A stretch of DNA of 64,000 bases from Pseudomonas sp. BSw22131 (GCF_026810445.1 NZ_CP113949.1:2852001-2916000); one strand, 5' to 3'. Positions 54,512 through 63,663 are shown, counted from the stretch's first letter. Notes: generated by a model from the letters alone, not told the origin. Program-made: numbers and translations.

Positions 54512-54711
54512 TACCTGAGCAAGGTGCATGGTTGTACTTCGCCCAATGAATTCCGATGCATAACTACAAAAATATCAGCGGCTTGATGGGTCGCTAATCG
54601 AGGTGTGACACATGAAAAATAATAACTGAACAACTAAGCAGGGCTCCACCCATACTCGAAGCGCCGCCGAACGCACACGGTACCGCGCACTAAAAATAAG
54701 ATGAGAAGAAG

Positions 54712-54737
54712 AAACACGACTATCGATAGTCGTGTTT
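54712..54737. promoter_or_regulatory. Perfect 26-bp palindrome upstream of the permease gene
   Basis: Half-site AAACACGACTATC followed by its exact complement, centred 29 bases before the permease start. It could be an operator for an unknown repressor or a 5'-leader hairpin occluding the ribosome site. Confidence 0.7.
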
Positions 54738-54753
54738 TCAGGAGGATGTTGCG

Positions 54754-56052
54754 ATGCCTGGACCTATTGATACTGCAGGATTTACAACGCTCGAATCCAA
54801 TGGCAGAAGTTTGCTCTGGCCTATTGCATTTACTACCAGCCTGTTCTTTATGTGGGGTATCTCCTACGGACTGCTTGATGTGCTCAACAAGCACTTTCAG
54901 GAAGCCCTACACGTCGACGTGGCGCGCAGTACATTGCTCCAGTTCGCCTATTTCGGCTCGTACGCAATCATGTCTTGGCCCGCCGGGCGTATGATGGAAA
55001 AGTTCGGCTACAAGAAGACCATCCTGTTCGGTCTGGGGCTCTACGCACTGGGTGCGTTCCTGTTCATCCCGTCCGCTGCCGCGTCAAGTTTCACCTTCTT
55101 CGTGCTCTCGCTGTTCGTCCTCGCGAGCGGCCTGTGCTTTATCGAAACCACGGCCAGCCCTTATGTTACTCAGCTCGGCGCCGCAGATTCGGGCGACCGC
55201 CGTATCGCGGTGGCCCAGTGTTTCTTCGGGGTGGGGGCGTTTCTTGGTCCGATCATCGGTGGCGCGCTGTTCTTCGATCTCGAACCTACCGCGCCTGGCG
55301 GTCTCAACGCGGTTGAACTGACCTACGCCGCCATCGGCTGCGGTGTCTTGGTGTGGGCATTCGTCATCGGCCGCGCCTGGTTGCCCGAGGTCCGCAAAGT
55401 GCCCCTGGAGGAACGCCAGGCCAAGCCCGCTCGGCCATTGTCCAAGCAGCGCCATTTCGTGTGGGCAGTGGTGGCGCAGTGGCTGAGCGTAGGCGGGCAG
55501 ATCGGCCTGGGCGCGCTGTTTATCAACTTCACGGTCGAGAACTGGCCGAACATGACGTCTGCCAATGCGGCGTACCTGCTGTCGATCGGCATGGCGATGT
55601 TCCTCGCCGGGCGTTTCGTTTCGACCTTGTTGCTGGGCAAGTTTTCCTCGAGCGTCATCCTCACCGCGTTCGGGTTGCTCAATGTGGTGCTGACCCTGCT
55701 GGTGGCGCTGGATGTGCCGAAAGCGTCGACGATCGCGTTGATCGGTACCTTCTTCGGCTGCGGCGGCACCTATGCCTACATCTTTGCCCTTGGGCTGCGC
55801 GGCCTCGGTGCCAACACCAAGCGTGGCGCCGCGGCGCTGGTATTTGGGGTGTCGGGTGGGGCGATCATTCCGCCGATCATGGGGCTGGTTGCTGACTCAT
55901 TCGGTAGCAACTACGCTTATCTGGTGGTAACGCCTTGCTATGTAGTGGTCGCCCTGTTTGGCTGGAAGTTTCACAAGCCCGATGAATATACCGATGCCGA
56001 GGACAGTTACAATATCGAACTGCCCACATCTGCTTCAGGTGCTCGCCAGTAA
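54754..56052 (+). CDS. FucP-type MFS sugar permease
   Basis: A 432-residue inner-membrane protein with 12 predicted helices of the fucose:H+ symporter (FHS) group. FFMWGISYGLLDVLNKHF is close to the FucP helix-1 motif, YFGSYAIMSWPAGRMMEKFGYKK is the loop 2-3 motif, and SGLCFIETTASPYVTQLG is also FHS-like. FHS permeases carry sugars and cyclic polyols. CAGGAGG lies before the ATG. With the downstream catabolic genes it points to uptake of a sugar-like or cyclitol substrate rather than a simple aromatic. Confidence 0.9.
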   Translation: MPGPIDTAGFTTLESNGRSLLWPIAFTTSLFFMWGISYGLLDVLNKHFQEALHVDVARSTLLQFAYFGSYAIMSWPAGRMMEKFGYKKTILFGLGLYALGAFLFIPSAAASSFTFFVLSLFVLASGLCFIETTASPYVTQLGAADSGDRRIAVAQCFFGVGAFLGPIIGGALFFDLEPTAPGGLNAVELTYAAIGCGVLVWAFVIGRAWLPEVRKVPLEERQAKPARPLSKQRHFVWAVVAQWLSVGGQIGLGALFINFTVENWPNMTSANAAYLLSIGMAMFLAGRFVSTLLLGKFSSSVILTAFGLLNVVLTLLVALDVPKASTIALIGTFFGCGGTYAYIFALGLRGLGANTKRGAAALVFGVSGGAIIPPIMGLVADSFGSNYAYLVVTPCYVVVALFGWKFHKPDEYTDAEDSYNIELPTSASGARQ

Positions 56053-56058
56053 AAACAA

Positions 56059-56078
56059 ACGGGGCCATTCGGCCCCGT
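56059..56078 (+). terminator. Hairpin after the permease gene
   Basis: Stem ACGGGGCC/GGCCCCGT with a 4-base loop, 6 bases after the permease stop and followed by TCTCACGTTT. The T-tract is weak. Confidence 0.7.
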
Positions 56079-56120
56079 TCTCACGTTTGCGATCAGCTGG
56101 CGATTTGGCCAGCCTTTAGT

Positions 56121-56441
56121 TCAAATATCAGTTTCCGATACGTAATCCACTTGATGCCTCGCAATGCGCAAATCACCTATCTCATGCTTTATCCGGATAT
56201 GTTCTGGGTCCGTCGCGTACTTTGCCAGTGCCTCGAGAGAAGAGAACTCGGAATAGAGCACCAGGTCGCAGGCGTAATCGATGCGGCTGAAGTCCACGCC
56301 TATTTCGATGTGCACCAGCCCCGGAACCCGCCCGCGCAGGCTTTCAAAGCAGTTCTTTATTATTTCGATTGAACGACGCTTTTCGGCTGCAGTTTCACCT
56401 TTGACGTCCCACATAACGATGTGTTTGATATTCTTGGCCAT
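56121..56441 (-). CDS. Dabb (stress-responsive alpha-beta barrel) protein
   Basis: A 106-residue dimeric ferredoxin-like barrel protein. It starts IKHIVMWDVKGET, with a central VHIEIGVDFSR and YATDPEHIRIKHEIG, the Dabb signature. Relatives are stress proteins or small cyclases and aromatases acting on polyketide-like rings. Its place beside the hydroxyquinol genes suggests a catabolic role. GAGG lies upstream of the ATG. Confidence 0.85.
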   Translation of the reverse strand: MAKNIKHIVMWDVKGETAAEKRRSIEIIKNCFESLRGRVPGLVHIEIGVDFSRIDYACDLVLYSEFSSLEALAKYATDPEHIRIKHEIGDLRIARHQVDYVSETDI

Positions 56442-56749
56442 TCAGCCAGCCTCGGCATTCAATTGGATATTGCCCACTTCGGGCGCGGCAGACCCGCCAG
56501 ATAACGACCGATCGTCAGGTACAACGCTAGCGGTTCGCGGCCTGGCGATAAATGCCGTCACTGAAATTCATTTTTTCGCGGCTGGAATATCGAGGGCGAC
56601 TTCTGGCTGCATGGGCTGGGCTCTTGGTTCGATATGTGTCTAGGAGCGCAGGTCGCTGCATCGGCATCAATCGTCCAAGTGAAATAGAAAATTCTATATA
56701 GCGCTGTTTTTACCTTTGAGCTTACGAACAATAGCGCTTCCAAAAATGT
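56442..56749. other. Intergenic region, 308 bases, nothing recognised
   Basis: Sequence between the Dabb gene and the TonB receptor remnant; no gene, hairpin or known motif stands out. Confidence 0.5.
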
Positions 56750-57290
56750 ATGGAGTTGCCACCTCGATGGACGGCCACGGCCTGGCTGAGGATCACTTGT
56801 ATGCGCCGCCCACGGCGTCCACCGCCAGCAAGTCGGGAACTTCGATCAAGGACGAAGCTCAGGCCGTTAACGTGGTTTCGCACCAGACCATGAACGACTA
56901 CCAACTCAGAAGCCTCGACGATGTCATGAAGTTAGTCAGCGGCGTGTCACAGCCCCACACCTTTTGCGCAACTCCCGTTATGCCTTTATCAAGAGCGGCT
57001 TCGGTGACAGTTCCTATGGCTCGATTCTTCTGGATGTCGTGCGCTCCATGCTTGGCCGCAAGGTCAGTCCCACCACCGATCACGTCGAAGTGCTCAAAGG
57101 GCCGGCCTCGTTGCTTTACGGTGCAATCGATCCCGGCTGCCTGATCAACGTGGTCAGCAAGCAGCCGCAATTTACCCGCTCCACCACCCTGAGCGGCTCA
57201 AGCTTCAGCGAAGGCGGTGGCACCGCCGGCTTCGACACGACAGGGCAGATAGGCGACAGCAACTTCGCTTCCGCCTCATCTAGAGGTATA
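56750..57290 (+). pseudogene. TonB-dependent siderophore receptor remnant (plug domain)
   Basis: One frame gives the start of a plug domain (NVVSHQTMNDYQLRSLDDVM, KLVSGVS). After a frameshift near 56960 another frame continues with SGFGDSSYGSILLD and DHVEVLKGPASLLYG, then INVVSKQPQFTRSTTLSGS. The text stops at about 57290, so the barrel (over 500 residues) is gone. Confidence 0.85.
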
Positions 57291-57375
57291 GCTCGAGACC
57301 AATTCTATATTGGATGCCTTAAAAAATAGGGAACAGAATCGGTTTAAATCTAAAAAGAACTCAACGGGTATAGCC

Positions 57376-58687
57376 ATGCCGATTTGCGCCATAGAGTCGA
57401 TCAGGACCATCATCTTCGACCTTCCTACCATTCGCCCCCACAAGCTGGCGATGCACACGATGCAGAACCAGACCCTGGTGATCATCCGCGTGCGCTGCAC
57501 CGACGGCATCGAAGGCATCGGCGAATCCACCACCATTGGTGGCCTGAGCTACGGCAATGAAAGCCCCGACAGCATCAAGGTCAACATCGATCGCCACTTC
57601 GCGCCACTGCTGATTGGACAGGACGCCAGCAATGTCAATGCGGCCATGTTGCGACTGGAGCGCAGCATTCGCGGCAACACCTTTGCCAAGTCCGGTATCG
57701 AAAGCGCCTTGCTTGATGCGCTGGGCAAACGCCTGGCCCTGCCGGTCAGCGAACTGCTTGGCGGCCGTGTGCGCGACGCATTGCCGGTGGCCTGGACCCT
57801 GGCCAGCGGCAACCTTAACGATGCCGGCAACCCGCGCACCAAGGCGTTGGTGTATCGGATTCTGCGCGACACCTTGAACATCATCGAAGACTTGGAGGTG
57901 ACCCCCGAAGAATTCTGGAAGGCCGTAAACTACCTCAACGAACTGGTCAAGAAGCTGGAGGCCGGGCTGCTCGTCGCCGGGCTGGGCCTAGAGCATTACC
58001 TGGATATGTTGATGGACGCCGCCGATGTCGAGGCCGGCAAGACCGGTGGCACCCCGCGTACCATCGAAGGCCCGCTGTACGTAGCCGGTGCGCCGTTGTC
58101 CAAGTACGAAGCGCGCCTGGATGATGGGGCCGATGCCGCCGTGCCGCTGTTCATGCGTAGCCAGGTGCGCGACACCGACGGCAAGCCGTTGGCCGGCGCG
58201 ATTGTCGATGTGGGCAGGCCAACACCGGTGGCACCTATTGCTGGTTCGACAGCAGCCAATCGGAGTTCAACCTGCGCCGGCGCATCGAGACCGATGCCCA
58301 GGGCAACTACCGTTTTCGCAGCATTGTGCCGTCGGGCTATGGCCGCCCGCCGACCGGTCCGACTCAGCAGTTGCTTGACCAATTGGGGCGCCATGGGCAG
58401 CGGCCGGCGCATATCCATTTCTTTATCTCGGCACCGGGTTATGGGCACTTGACCACGCAGATCAGCCTGTCGGATGACCCGTACCTGCACGACGATTTTG
58501 CGTATGCGACACGCGATGAACTGATCGCCGAAATCCGCTTCAGCGACGATCAACAGTTGGCGCGGGAGTTGGGTGTGCAAGGCGCTTTGCACAGATTGAA
58601 TTTGACTTTGAGCTGCAGGTGGCCGCTGCGCCGGTAGAGCAGCAGCGCATGCAACGCGTTCGTGCGTTGAAGGATTGCGCGCGATAA
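57376..58687 (+). pseudogene. catB-catA: catB-catA fusion pseudogene
   Basis: From ATG 57376 about 148 codons match muconate cycloisomerase (CatB) up to VAWTLASG. The frame then continues directly at about 57805 into catechol 1,2-dioxygenase (CatA) from NDAGNPRTKALVYRILRDTL. So the end of catB, all of catC and the start of catA were deleted in frame. CatA then suffers a one-base loss near 58210 (VDVW-type motif becomes VDVGR), continues with SGYGRPPTGPTQQLLDQLG and RPAHIHFFISAPGYGHL, and has a second frameshift near 58580. The original stop is probably 58687. Confidence 0.9.
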
Positions 58688-58720
58688 AACATTTGCGGAT
58701 AGGATATTTCGGGATGACGA

Positions 58721-58752
58721 TGTGTCGGTCAGTCTATCTATTGACCGACACA
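58721..58752. terminator. Hairpin downstream of the catA remnant
   Basis: Perfect 11-bp stem TGTGTCGGTCA/TGACCGACACA with a 10-base loop; no T-tract. It may be the old cat operon terminator. The rest of 58688-59005 shows no gene. Confidence 0.5.
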
Positions 58753-59005
58753 CCGAAACGGTGAACAAGCAGGCTTTATTTGCATTGTCCGGTCAGCGGG
58801 TGCTGCTCAGGATTGGTGCAGAGGCCTCGTTGGAGCAGCTCAACCGAATTGACTTGCCGATTCAACTGCGGTTTTTAGCTTCCTGCTACGTGTCATCTGA
58901 TAAGCAATATTGCCAGCCATATGAACCACTGCACTTGAGGCGCTTTCGGCGCAAAAGCGCCCAATAAGGTTAGACTGAATCGAAGTCCTTTCAGAGATTA
59001 TTAAC

Positions 59006-59212
59006 ATGCTGGTTGAGTGCCAAAGGTGCGGCCAAGGTTACGTCCGAGTGATGCGTGTGCGCTCTACACAAATTTCGTTGTGGGTGTGCGAAGAATGTGA
59101 AGCAACATGGAAGAGCCAAGCGGATGTAAACGTCAGTAAATTTGAAGACTACGCAAAGATAATGTCCGGCATTGGACGCAGTAGTTTATGGTCAGAGTTG
59201 GAGCGGCAGTGA
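59006..59212 (+). CDS. Small zinc-ribbon-like hypothetical protein
   Basis: A 68-residue soluble protein with two CxxC pairs, CQRCG near the N-terminus and CEECE about 22 residues later, spaced as in a zinc ribbon. A C-terminal helix follows. AGAG lies before ATG 59006. No function can be assigned; the context is mosaic. Confidence 0.6.
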   Translation: MLVECQRCGQGYVRVMRVRSTQISLWVCEECEATWKSQADVNVSKFEDYAKIMSGIGRSSLWSELERQ

Positions 59213-59839
59213 AATGACCACAGTCGCCAACCTCCTTGGTCCATGGGAAGGAGAAGCTCCAACAACTCTCATGCAGCGTTGCCGAGATGACTGGTATGCA
59301 CCCATTCATGAGCTTTCAGATCTCATGGTTGCGATCTTTCTTAGTCAACAAATCGCAGTGCCCTGAATGGTCATAGAAGCCAAACGGCGCCTGAGTTTAG
59401 AACAGCGCGATGACACAGAGTAGTTTGATGGCCAGCTAGCTGAAGCCTTACAAAGGTCCGGAAAATGACAGCTACGGTCCGAGGCTGTGTAAAAAACGTT
59501 TTTGAGCGCGTCGGGACCGGGGGAAATACTCAGCGAACCAAGTCTTTGCGCGGAATTTCAAAGGCCGCAAAATAGGTCGGTCAAAATCAGCAATCTGGAT
59601 CAAAATCGTATCAGCGCCAACAATCTGAAGGCGCCACTTGCGAATGACAGCCTGCAACATCGGCTACGTCAGCCCCGAGCCGTTTTGGTCAGCATGGGTG
59701 TGACCACTAAAACGATATTGTATGCTAGGGTGCACCAAGTTGCTTAAGGCGGCCACACCGTACGCAATGGCTTTTGCACCCTGCTAATGGCTACCCTCAC
59801 AATAATAGCAAGTTCTAAGGGACTGAATAGGGAAATACA
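59213..59839. other. Region of 627 bases without an intact gene
   Basis: It contains the truncated inverted-repeat element C and, beside it (about 59470-59523), a T/A-rich hairpin-like stretch, GTGTAAAAAACGTTTTTGAGC, resembling an insertion-sequence end. No transposase is present. Confidence 0.5.
59524..59621 (-). repeat. MITE-like inverted-repeat element, truncated copy C
   Basis: About 98 bp matching the left two thirds of the element (minus strand GTTGGCGCTGATACGATTTT onward), ending at GAGTATTT. The other end is replaced by unrelated sequence. Confidence 0.75.
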
Positions 59840-60772
59840 ATGAGCATAAAAATAGCGGTTGTTGGCTTGGGTAAAATCGCAACTGATCAGCACCTTAGAG
59901 TCATAAATAAGCAATCAGACTTTGAACTTGTAGCTGTCGTTAGCCCAAACTCGACATTCGACGATACTCCGGCATTCAAGTCAATAGCGGAGCTTGCCAA
60001 AAGTGAAATTGAAGTTGATGCAGTCACTTTATGCATGCCTCCTAAATTTAGATTTGATATTGCGAGAGATTCACTGAATGCCGGGTATGACATACTTCTT
60101 GAGAGACCACCTACAGCAACATTAGGTGAATTTGAGGCTCTCATTGCGCTGGCAGAACAGACCGGTCGTGTCCTGTTTGCAGCATGGCACTCTAAACACA
60201 ATGCTTCGGTCGCTGAGGCAAAAAAATATCTTTGTAGTGCCGAGATAGAACGTTTACATATCTCTTGGAAGGAGGACGTTCGCTTCTGGCATCCAGGACA
60301 AGAATGGATTTGGGAGCCAGCAGGATTCGGAGTTTTTGACCCCGGAATTAACGCATTTTCGATTCTTACTGAAATTATGCCTTTCCCTATTTTTATCAAA
60401 GAAGCCCGAATTCTCAAGCCATCCAATAAGCAAACAGCCATTGCTGCATTCTTAACGTTTGGGTCTGTCAGGGAAACAGATACGGATTGGACCGCTGAAT
60501 TTGATTGGCTCCAGCCGGGAAGGCCTTCTTGGGATATCCATATTGAAACCAAAGACGGCCTGGAGATCTTACTAAGCAATGGAGGGACGCATCTTCATGT
60601 GAATGGCGATCTCGTCCATGCCGGTTCTTCCTCAGAAGAATATGAGGATATGTATCGCCACTTTTGGGGTCTTCTGAAATCCCGCAAATCGGATGTTGAC
60701 GGTGCTCCCCTTAGACTGGTTTCTGACGCTTATGCAATCGCCACAATCGAGTCTTCAGAGCCATTTTACTAG
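59840..60772 (+). CDS. Gfo/Idh/MocA oxidoreductase, D-galactose 1-dehydrogenase-like
   Basis: A 310-residue NAD(P)-dependent sugar dehydrogenase. Rossmann motif VGLGKIATDQHL at residues 8-19. The usual EKP reads ERP (ILLERPPTATL), and WHSKHNASV and WEPAGFGVFDPGINAFS are typical of galactose/arabinose 1-dehydrogenases (GAFGVFDPGINA pattern). It oxidises an aldose at C1. The gene is clearly A+T-rich compared with the core genes and is framed by element copies C and D, so it was probably acquired horizontally. Confidence 0.85.
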   Translation: MSIKIAVVGLGKIATDQHLRVINKQSDFELVAVVSPNSTFDDTPAFKSIAELAKSEIEVDAVTLCMPPKFRFDIARDSLNAGYDILLERPPTATLGEFEALIALAEQTGRVLFAAWHSKHNASVAEAKKYLCSAEIERLHISWKEDVRFWHPGQEWIWEPAGFGVFDPGINAFSILTEIMPFPIFIKEARILKPSNKQTAIAAFLTFGSVRETDTDWTAEFDWLQPGRPSWDIHIETKDGLEILLSNGGTHLHVNGDLVHAGSSSEEYEDMYRHFWGLLKSRKSDVDGAPLRLVSDAYAIATIESSEPFY

Positions 60773-60889
60773 CGTGTGCAGCGGGGCGACTTATGTTCGT
60801 TACTTCCAAAAAAAAGCAATACAGTAATGTTGCTGGCGCTCCTACTGCACAGCTGAATATCTGTATTTTGGAGTTTCGAAACTCATTTT

Positions 60890-61041
60890 GTTGGCGCTGA
60901 TACGATTTTGACCGAGGTTGCTGATTTTGACAGAACTATATGCGGCCTTTGAAATTTCGCGCTAAGAACTTAGTTTGCTCAGTATTTGGGTAGGTCAACG
61001 AATTCCGGCAGCCTGGGTCAAAATCGCATCAGCTGTAACAG
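60890..61041 (+). repeat. MITE-like inverted-repeat element, copy D
   Basis: About 152 bp and the clearest copy: left end GTTGGCGCTGATACGATTTT, right end reading AAAATCGCATCAGCTGTAAC. The terminal inverted repeats span about 25 bp with few mismatches. Confidence 0.85.
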
Positions 61042-61122
61042 CCCTAGCGCCATTCAGACTAACGCGTGCTGCTGATGTGCTGGGTAGCGGATTAAGCGTC
61101 TCTATTACAAAAAGCTTAACCG

Positions 61123-61487
61123 CTAAGCGGCAAGCTCAACGTAGCTAGACTCCCCACCTCCAGTCGCGCCTGACAACCAGCCCCATACGAACATCAGAGT
61201 GGTACGTCCTGCGTGATCAACGCCTACCGTGCCACGAGACCAGCCAGCAAGAATCGCACCCTCCGTAGTTACGCAGTGATAAAGAAGCTCAATGGTATCG
61301 GGCCAGTCACGCGTCCGACTTGATGACCCATGCGGATCCGGCCACCTTGGTGAGTACCCCAAATGGAATCTTCTTCGACATGGTAGTGAAATACTGTGCC
61401 GGCACCGGATCGCCCGTGGGCGTTACCCGCTACCGTAAATCGGCGATTGTTCAAACGCGCCCTGATTTGAGCGAAGGGAATTTCCAC
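61123..61487 (-). pseudogene. Frameshifted small conserved protein gene (N-acetylglutamate synthase-like naming)
   Basis: Two overlapping minus-strand frames join into one ~120-residue beta-rich protein. The first reads NNRRFTVAGNAHGRSGAGT, then DSIWGTHQGGRIRMGHQVGRVTG. After a single missing base near 61295 it continues DTIELLYHCVTTEGAILAGW and FVWGWLSGATGGGESSYVEL. Short Pseudomonas proteins of this pattern are labelled N-acetylglutamate synthase in databases, though the real function is unclear. The one-base lesion could also be a sequencing error. Confidence 0.6.
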
Positions 61488-62075
61488 AAGATGTCGCGTC
61501 CTTTTAGTCGAAATGTTCCATTACAGTCTTCGATGATCTTAAGCCATTTTGTCGTGCCTGATGATAGGTCTGCTTGCCTATTCCTGGTCCTGCAACTCAC
61601 GGCGATAAAACGCAGACGTGTTCACTGCCCGCTTACGGCGCTCTCCGCAAACCCGACCCTGGCGGCTGGCATATCCGATTTTAAAATGAACATTCAATTA
61701 CCCAGGCGACGATGCAGGGGCAGGGCTGTCACGCTCGAAATACGGCGATAATTCCGTTTCGATCAGGGCTCACCTGCGAGAGCATATTTACGGCGCTCTG
61801 CAGCAACATCTTATCTCGTCATCTCTGGCTTCGGGCGCTGTGAAAGACAACAGAATAGAGCGTAACTTGGGGCTGTGATTGGCGTAGCTGGCAATAAACT
61901 CGGAATGAACTGTAACGTCCGCGTGTGCTGCTTTACCCGGACGGTTACGGAGCTGCTGCCCATCATTAATCAACCTACATGATCAGCAGGTCTAGGATAG
62001 CGACTCGTTTAGCGAGCGACCAGGCATGCTGATAGAATGGTCTACGTTACTTATCCCAGACTTACGAGAGGCGGC
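61488..62075. other. Region of 588 bases without a recognisable gene
   Basis: Several short frames occur, none with a ribosome site or known domain. A degraded region is likely. Confidence 0.5.
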
Positions 62076-62408
62076 ATGAACGCAGAGCTTACAGAAGACG
62101 AGATGCGCCGGGCGCTATTCGGTGAAATCGAGCCTGCTGCGCAGCCCATTACACAGCCGGAGTCAGTTGTCCTGCCGAAAGTCGTGACGGCGGACCCAGT
62201 AAAACCGACAAAGAAAAAGACTGTCGCCAAAGCGTTCACGCCAAGGTTGCGAGTCACCATGCGTGTCGGTAATGAGTTTGAAGGCAAAATGCACGAGCTG
62301 ATTTATGAGGCAGACACGTTGAGCTCACTCCTTGCTGAGCAAGAAGCTACAAAGGCAGCCAGGAAGAAATTCCGGTATGTGGAAGTGCTGTCTGTCATGT
62401 CGATGTAG
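62076..62408 (+). CDS. Hypothetical protein
   Basis: A 110-residue soluble protein: an acidic N-terminus (NAELTEDEMRRALFG), a Pro/Lys linker, and a C-terminal domain with LRVTMRVGNEFEGKMHELIYEADTL. ATG 62076 has GAGAGG about 5 bases upstream. No family is recognised; such proteins are common in accessory DNA. Confidence 0.6.
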   Translation: MNAELTEDEMRRALFGEIEPAAQPITQPESVVLPKVVTADPVKPTKKKTVAKAFTPRLRVTMRVGNEFEGKMHELIYEADTLSSLLAEQEATKAARKKFRYVEVLSVMSM

Positions 62409-62571
62409 CGGACTGCTCCGATAAGGCACGTGCCGAGTCTGGAGAGTATACGCGTGCGTAAATCACACCTCGGATCCATGAGCCCTTTCTACAAACCAAA
62501 GACGGTTGAGAGCGTTGGGGCCACGAGAACGCGTTTTCTAGAAGCAAAAGAGCATTTTGCAAGGATTATCT

Positions 62572-62901
62572 ATGGTGTCGGAATTGGAAACAGTCGCTCT
62601 TTTTTGTCATAAGCTCGCTTATGAGATGGAAGATGAAAGTCCAATTTTGCGCGATGATCTAATCATGGGTGACTACAATCGCGATGTCTTCAAACTGTTG
62701 ATAGCCAGGAGGGATGTGGACGCTATTCAGCAGAAGATCAATGAGTGCCTGCTCGTTGCGATTGAAGCGATGGGCGGCCCTGACAAGCCGCTCGGACGTG
62801 AGCTTCAAGATCTTTCCGCCGGTTTTTACGCAGCTAGAACAATGGAATCGCTGGACGCCCCCTTGCGAGTGATCAAGGGCTATTTACAAGAGGTGCTGTA
62901 G
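62572..62901 (+). CDS. Hypothetical helical protein
   Basis: A 109-residue, all-helical soluble protein (start VSELETVALFCHKLAYEMED). AAGGA lies 8 bases before ATG 62572. No domain is recognised. The two preceding and following small genes are on the same strand, so it may belong to an accessory gene run. Confidence 0.58.
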   Translation: MVSELETVALFCHKLAYEMEDESPILRDDLIMGDYNRDVFKLLIARRDVDAIQQKINECLLVAIEAMGGPDKPLGRELQDLSAGFYAARTMESLDAPLRVIKGYLQEVL

Positions 62902-62962
62902 TAACAGATGGCGTGGACGAGAACCAGCCACTTGAAGTGAAAATCCTTCAGCTTCCTGCTTC

Positions 62963-63433
62963 ATGTTTCCTAGCCAAGCACTTGCTAATACTGTTCGGAT
63001 GAGACGGATAAAATACAGGCCGATCAAGCGAGCTGATAAACGTCGTCGACTCAAATCAGTTGAGGATCTGGAAAGCGCTTTATCAGTTTTCTTGGACATG
63101 GAGGTCGATCCTGAGACGTTTGATCATGTGGCCAGGACAAATAGGGGAGTGCGACTACACAATAGCCACGGCCCTCTTTTGCTGCGCTGGCAAGGCCTCT
63201 TGATCATGGGGATAGACGCCGATTCGAGACCAGTCCTCAGGACTGTCGCCGAGCGTTACACCGCACTGTGTTTCAGTCCTAACGTATCCGTCCGGCGAAG
63301 TCATCTACTCAGCTCAGCTCAGCAAGCCAAGGCATGGGGTGTACTTGAATTTTCAGGCGACCCCCTTGAGCGCTCGGTGCTTCAGAAAGAATCAGCGCGA
63401 CTACCAAGCCTCTGGATGAATTGCGATCATTGA
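62963..63433 (+). CDS. Hypothetical protein, doubtful
   Basis: A 156-residue open frame, basic at the N-terminus (RRIKYRPIKRADKRRR), with no convincing ribosome site and no known domain; the start may be 62999. It contains the third copy of the 23-bp repeat at 63284-63306, which weakens the case for the C-terminal part. Confidence 0.35.
   Translation: MFPSQALANTVRMRRIKYRPIKRADKRRRLKSVEDLESALSVFLDMEVDPETFDHVARTNRGVRLHNSHGPLLLRWQGLLIMGIDADSRPVLRTVAERYTALCFSPNVSVRRSHLLSSAQQAKAWGVLEFSGDPLERSVLQKESARLPSLWMNCDH
63284..63306 (+). repeat. 23-bp repeat, copy 3
   Basis: Core CGTCCGGCGAAGTCATCT, one to three bases different from the copies at 25909 and 26893; same orientation. Confidence 0.5.
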
Positions 63434-63663
63434 TTCTGAAAATTCTTTTTTAACCCACGCAGGTTCATTGAGCAAAGGCAGATCTGCAACACGATCAGCG
63501 CGTAGGCCTCAGCGTATGCACCCCAAATAACCCACAAAATATTACTTAATATGAAACAGAAGAATCCCGTCATTCTTCTCGCTGGGCGCTGAGATCCAAT
63601 CAGCCACGCCGCGATCACTGTCACAACCATGGCAGGCCATTGAACAAAATCCAGATAATTCAA
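63427..63663 (-). CDS. Small conserved three-helix membrane protein
   Basis: A 78-residue inner-membrane protein with three hydrophobic segments. Its pattern (WPAMVVTVIAAWLIGSQ, FILSNILWVIWGAYAEAYALIVLQ, LNLRG-type end) is conserved in Pseudomonas proteins of unknown role. TTG start at 63663 with GAGGAG about 7 bases upstream. It is a single gene. Confidence 0.75.
   Translation of the reverse strand: MNYLDFVQWPAMVVTVIAAWLIGSQRPARRMTGFFCFILSNILWVIWGAYAEAYALIVLQICLCSMNLRGLKKNFQNQ

Noticed and set aside
57310..58452. Treating the 380-codon frame as an intact enzyme
   Set aside because: It is catB fused to catA, and its last ~75 residues are out of frame relative to CatA, so iron ligands are missing.
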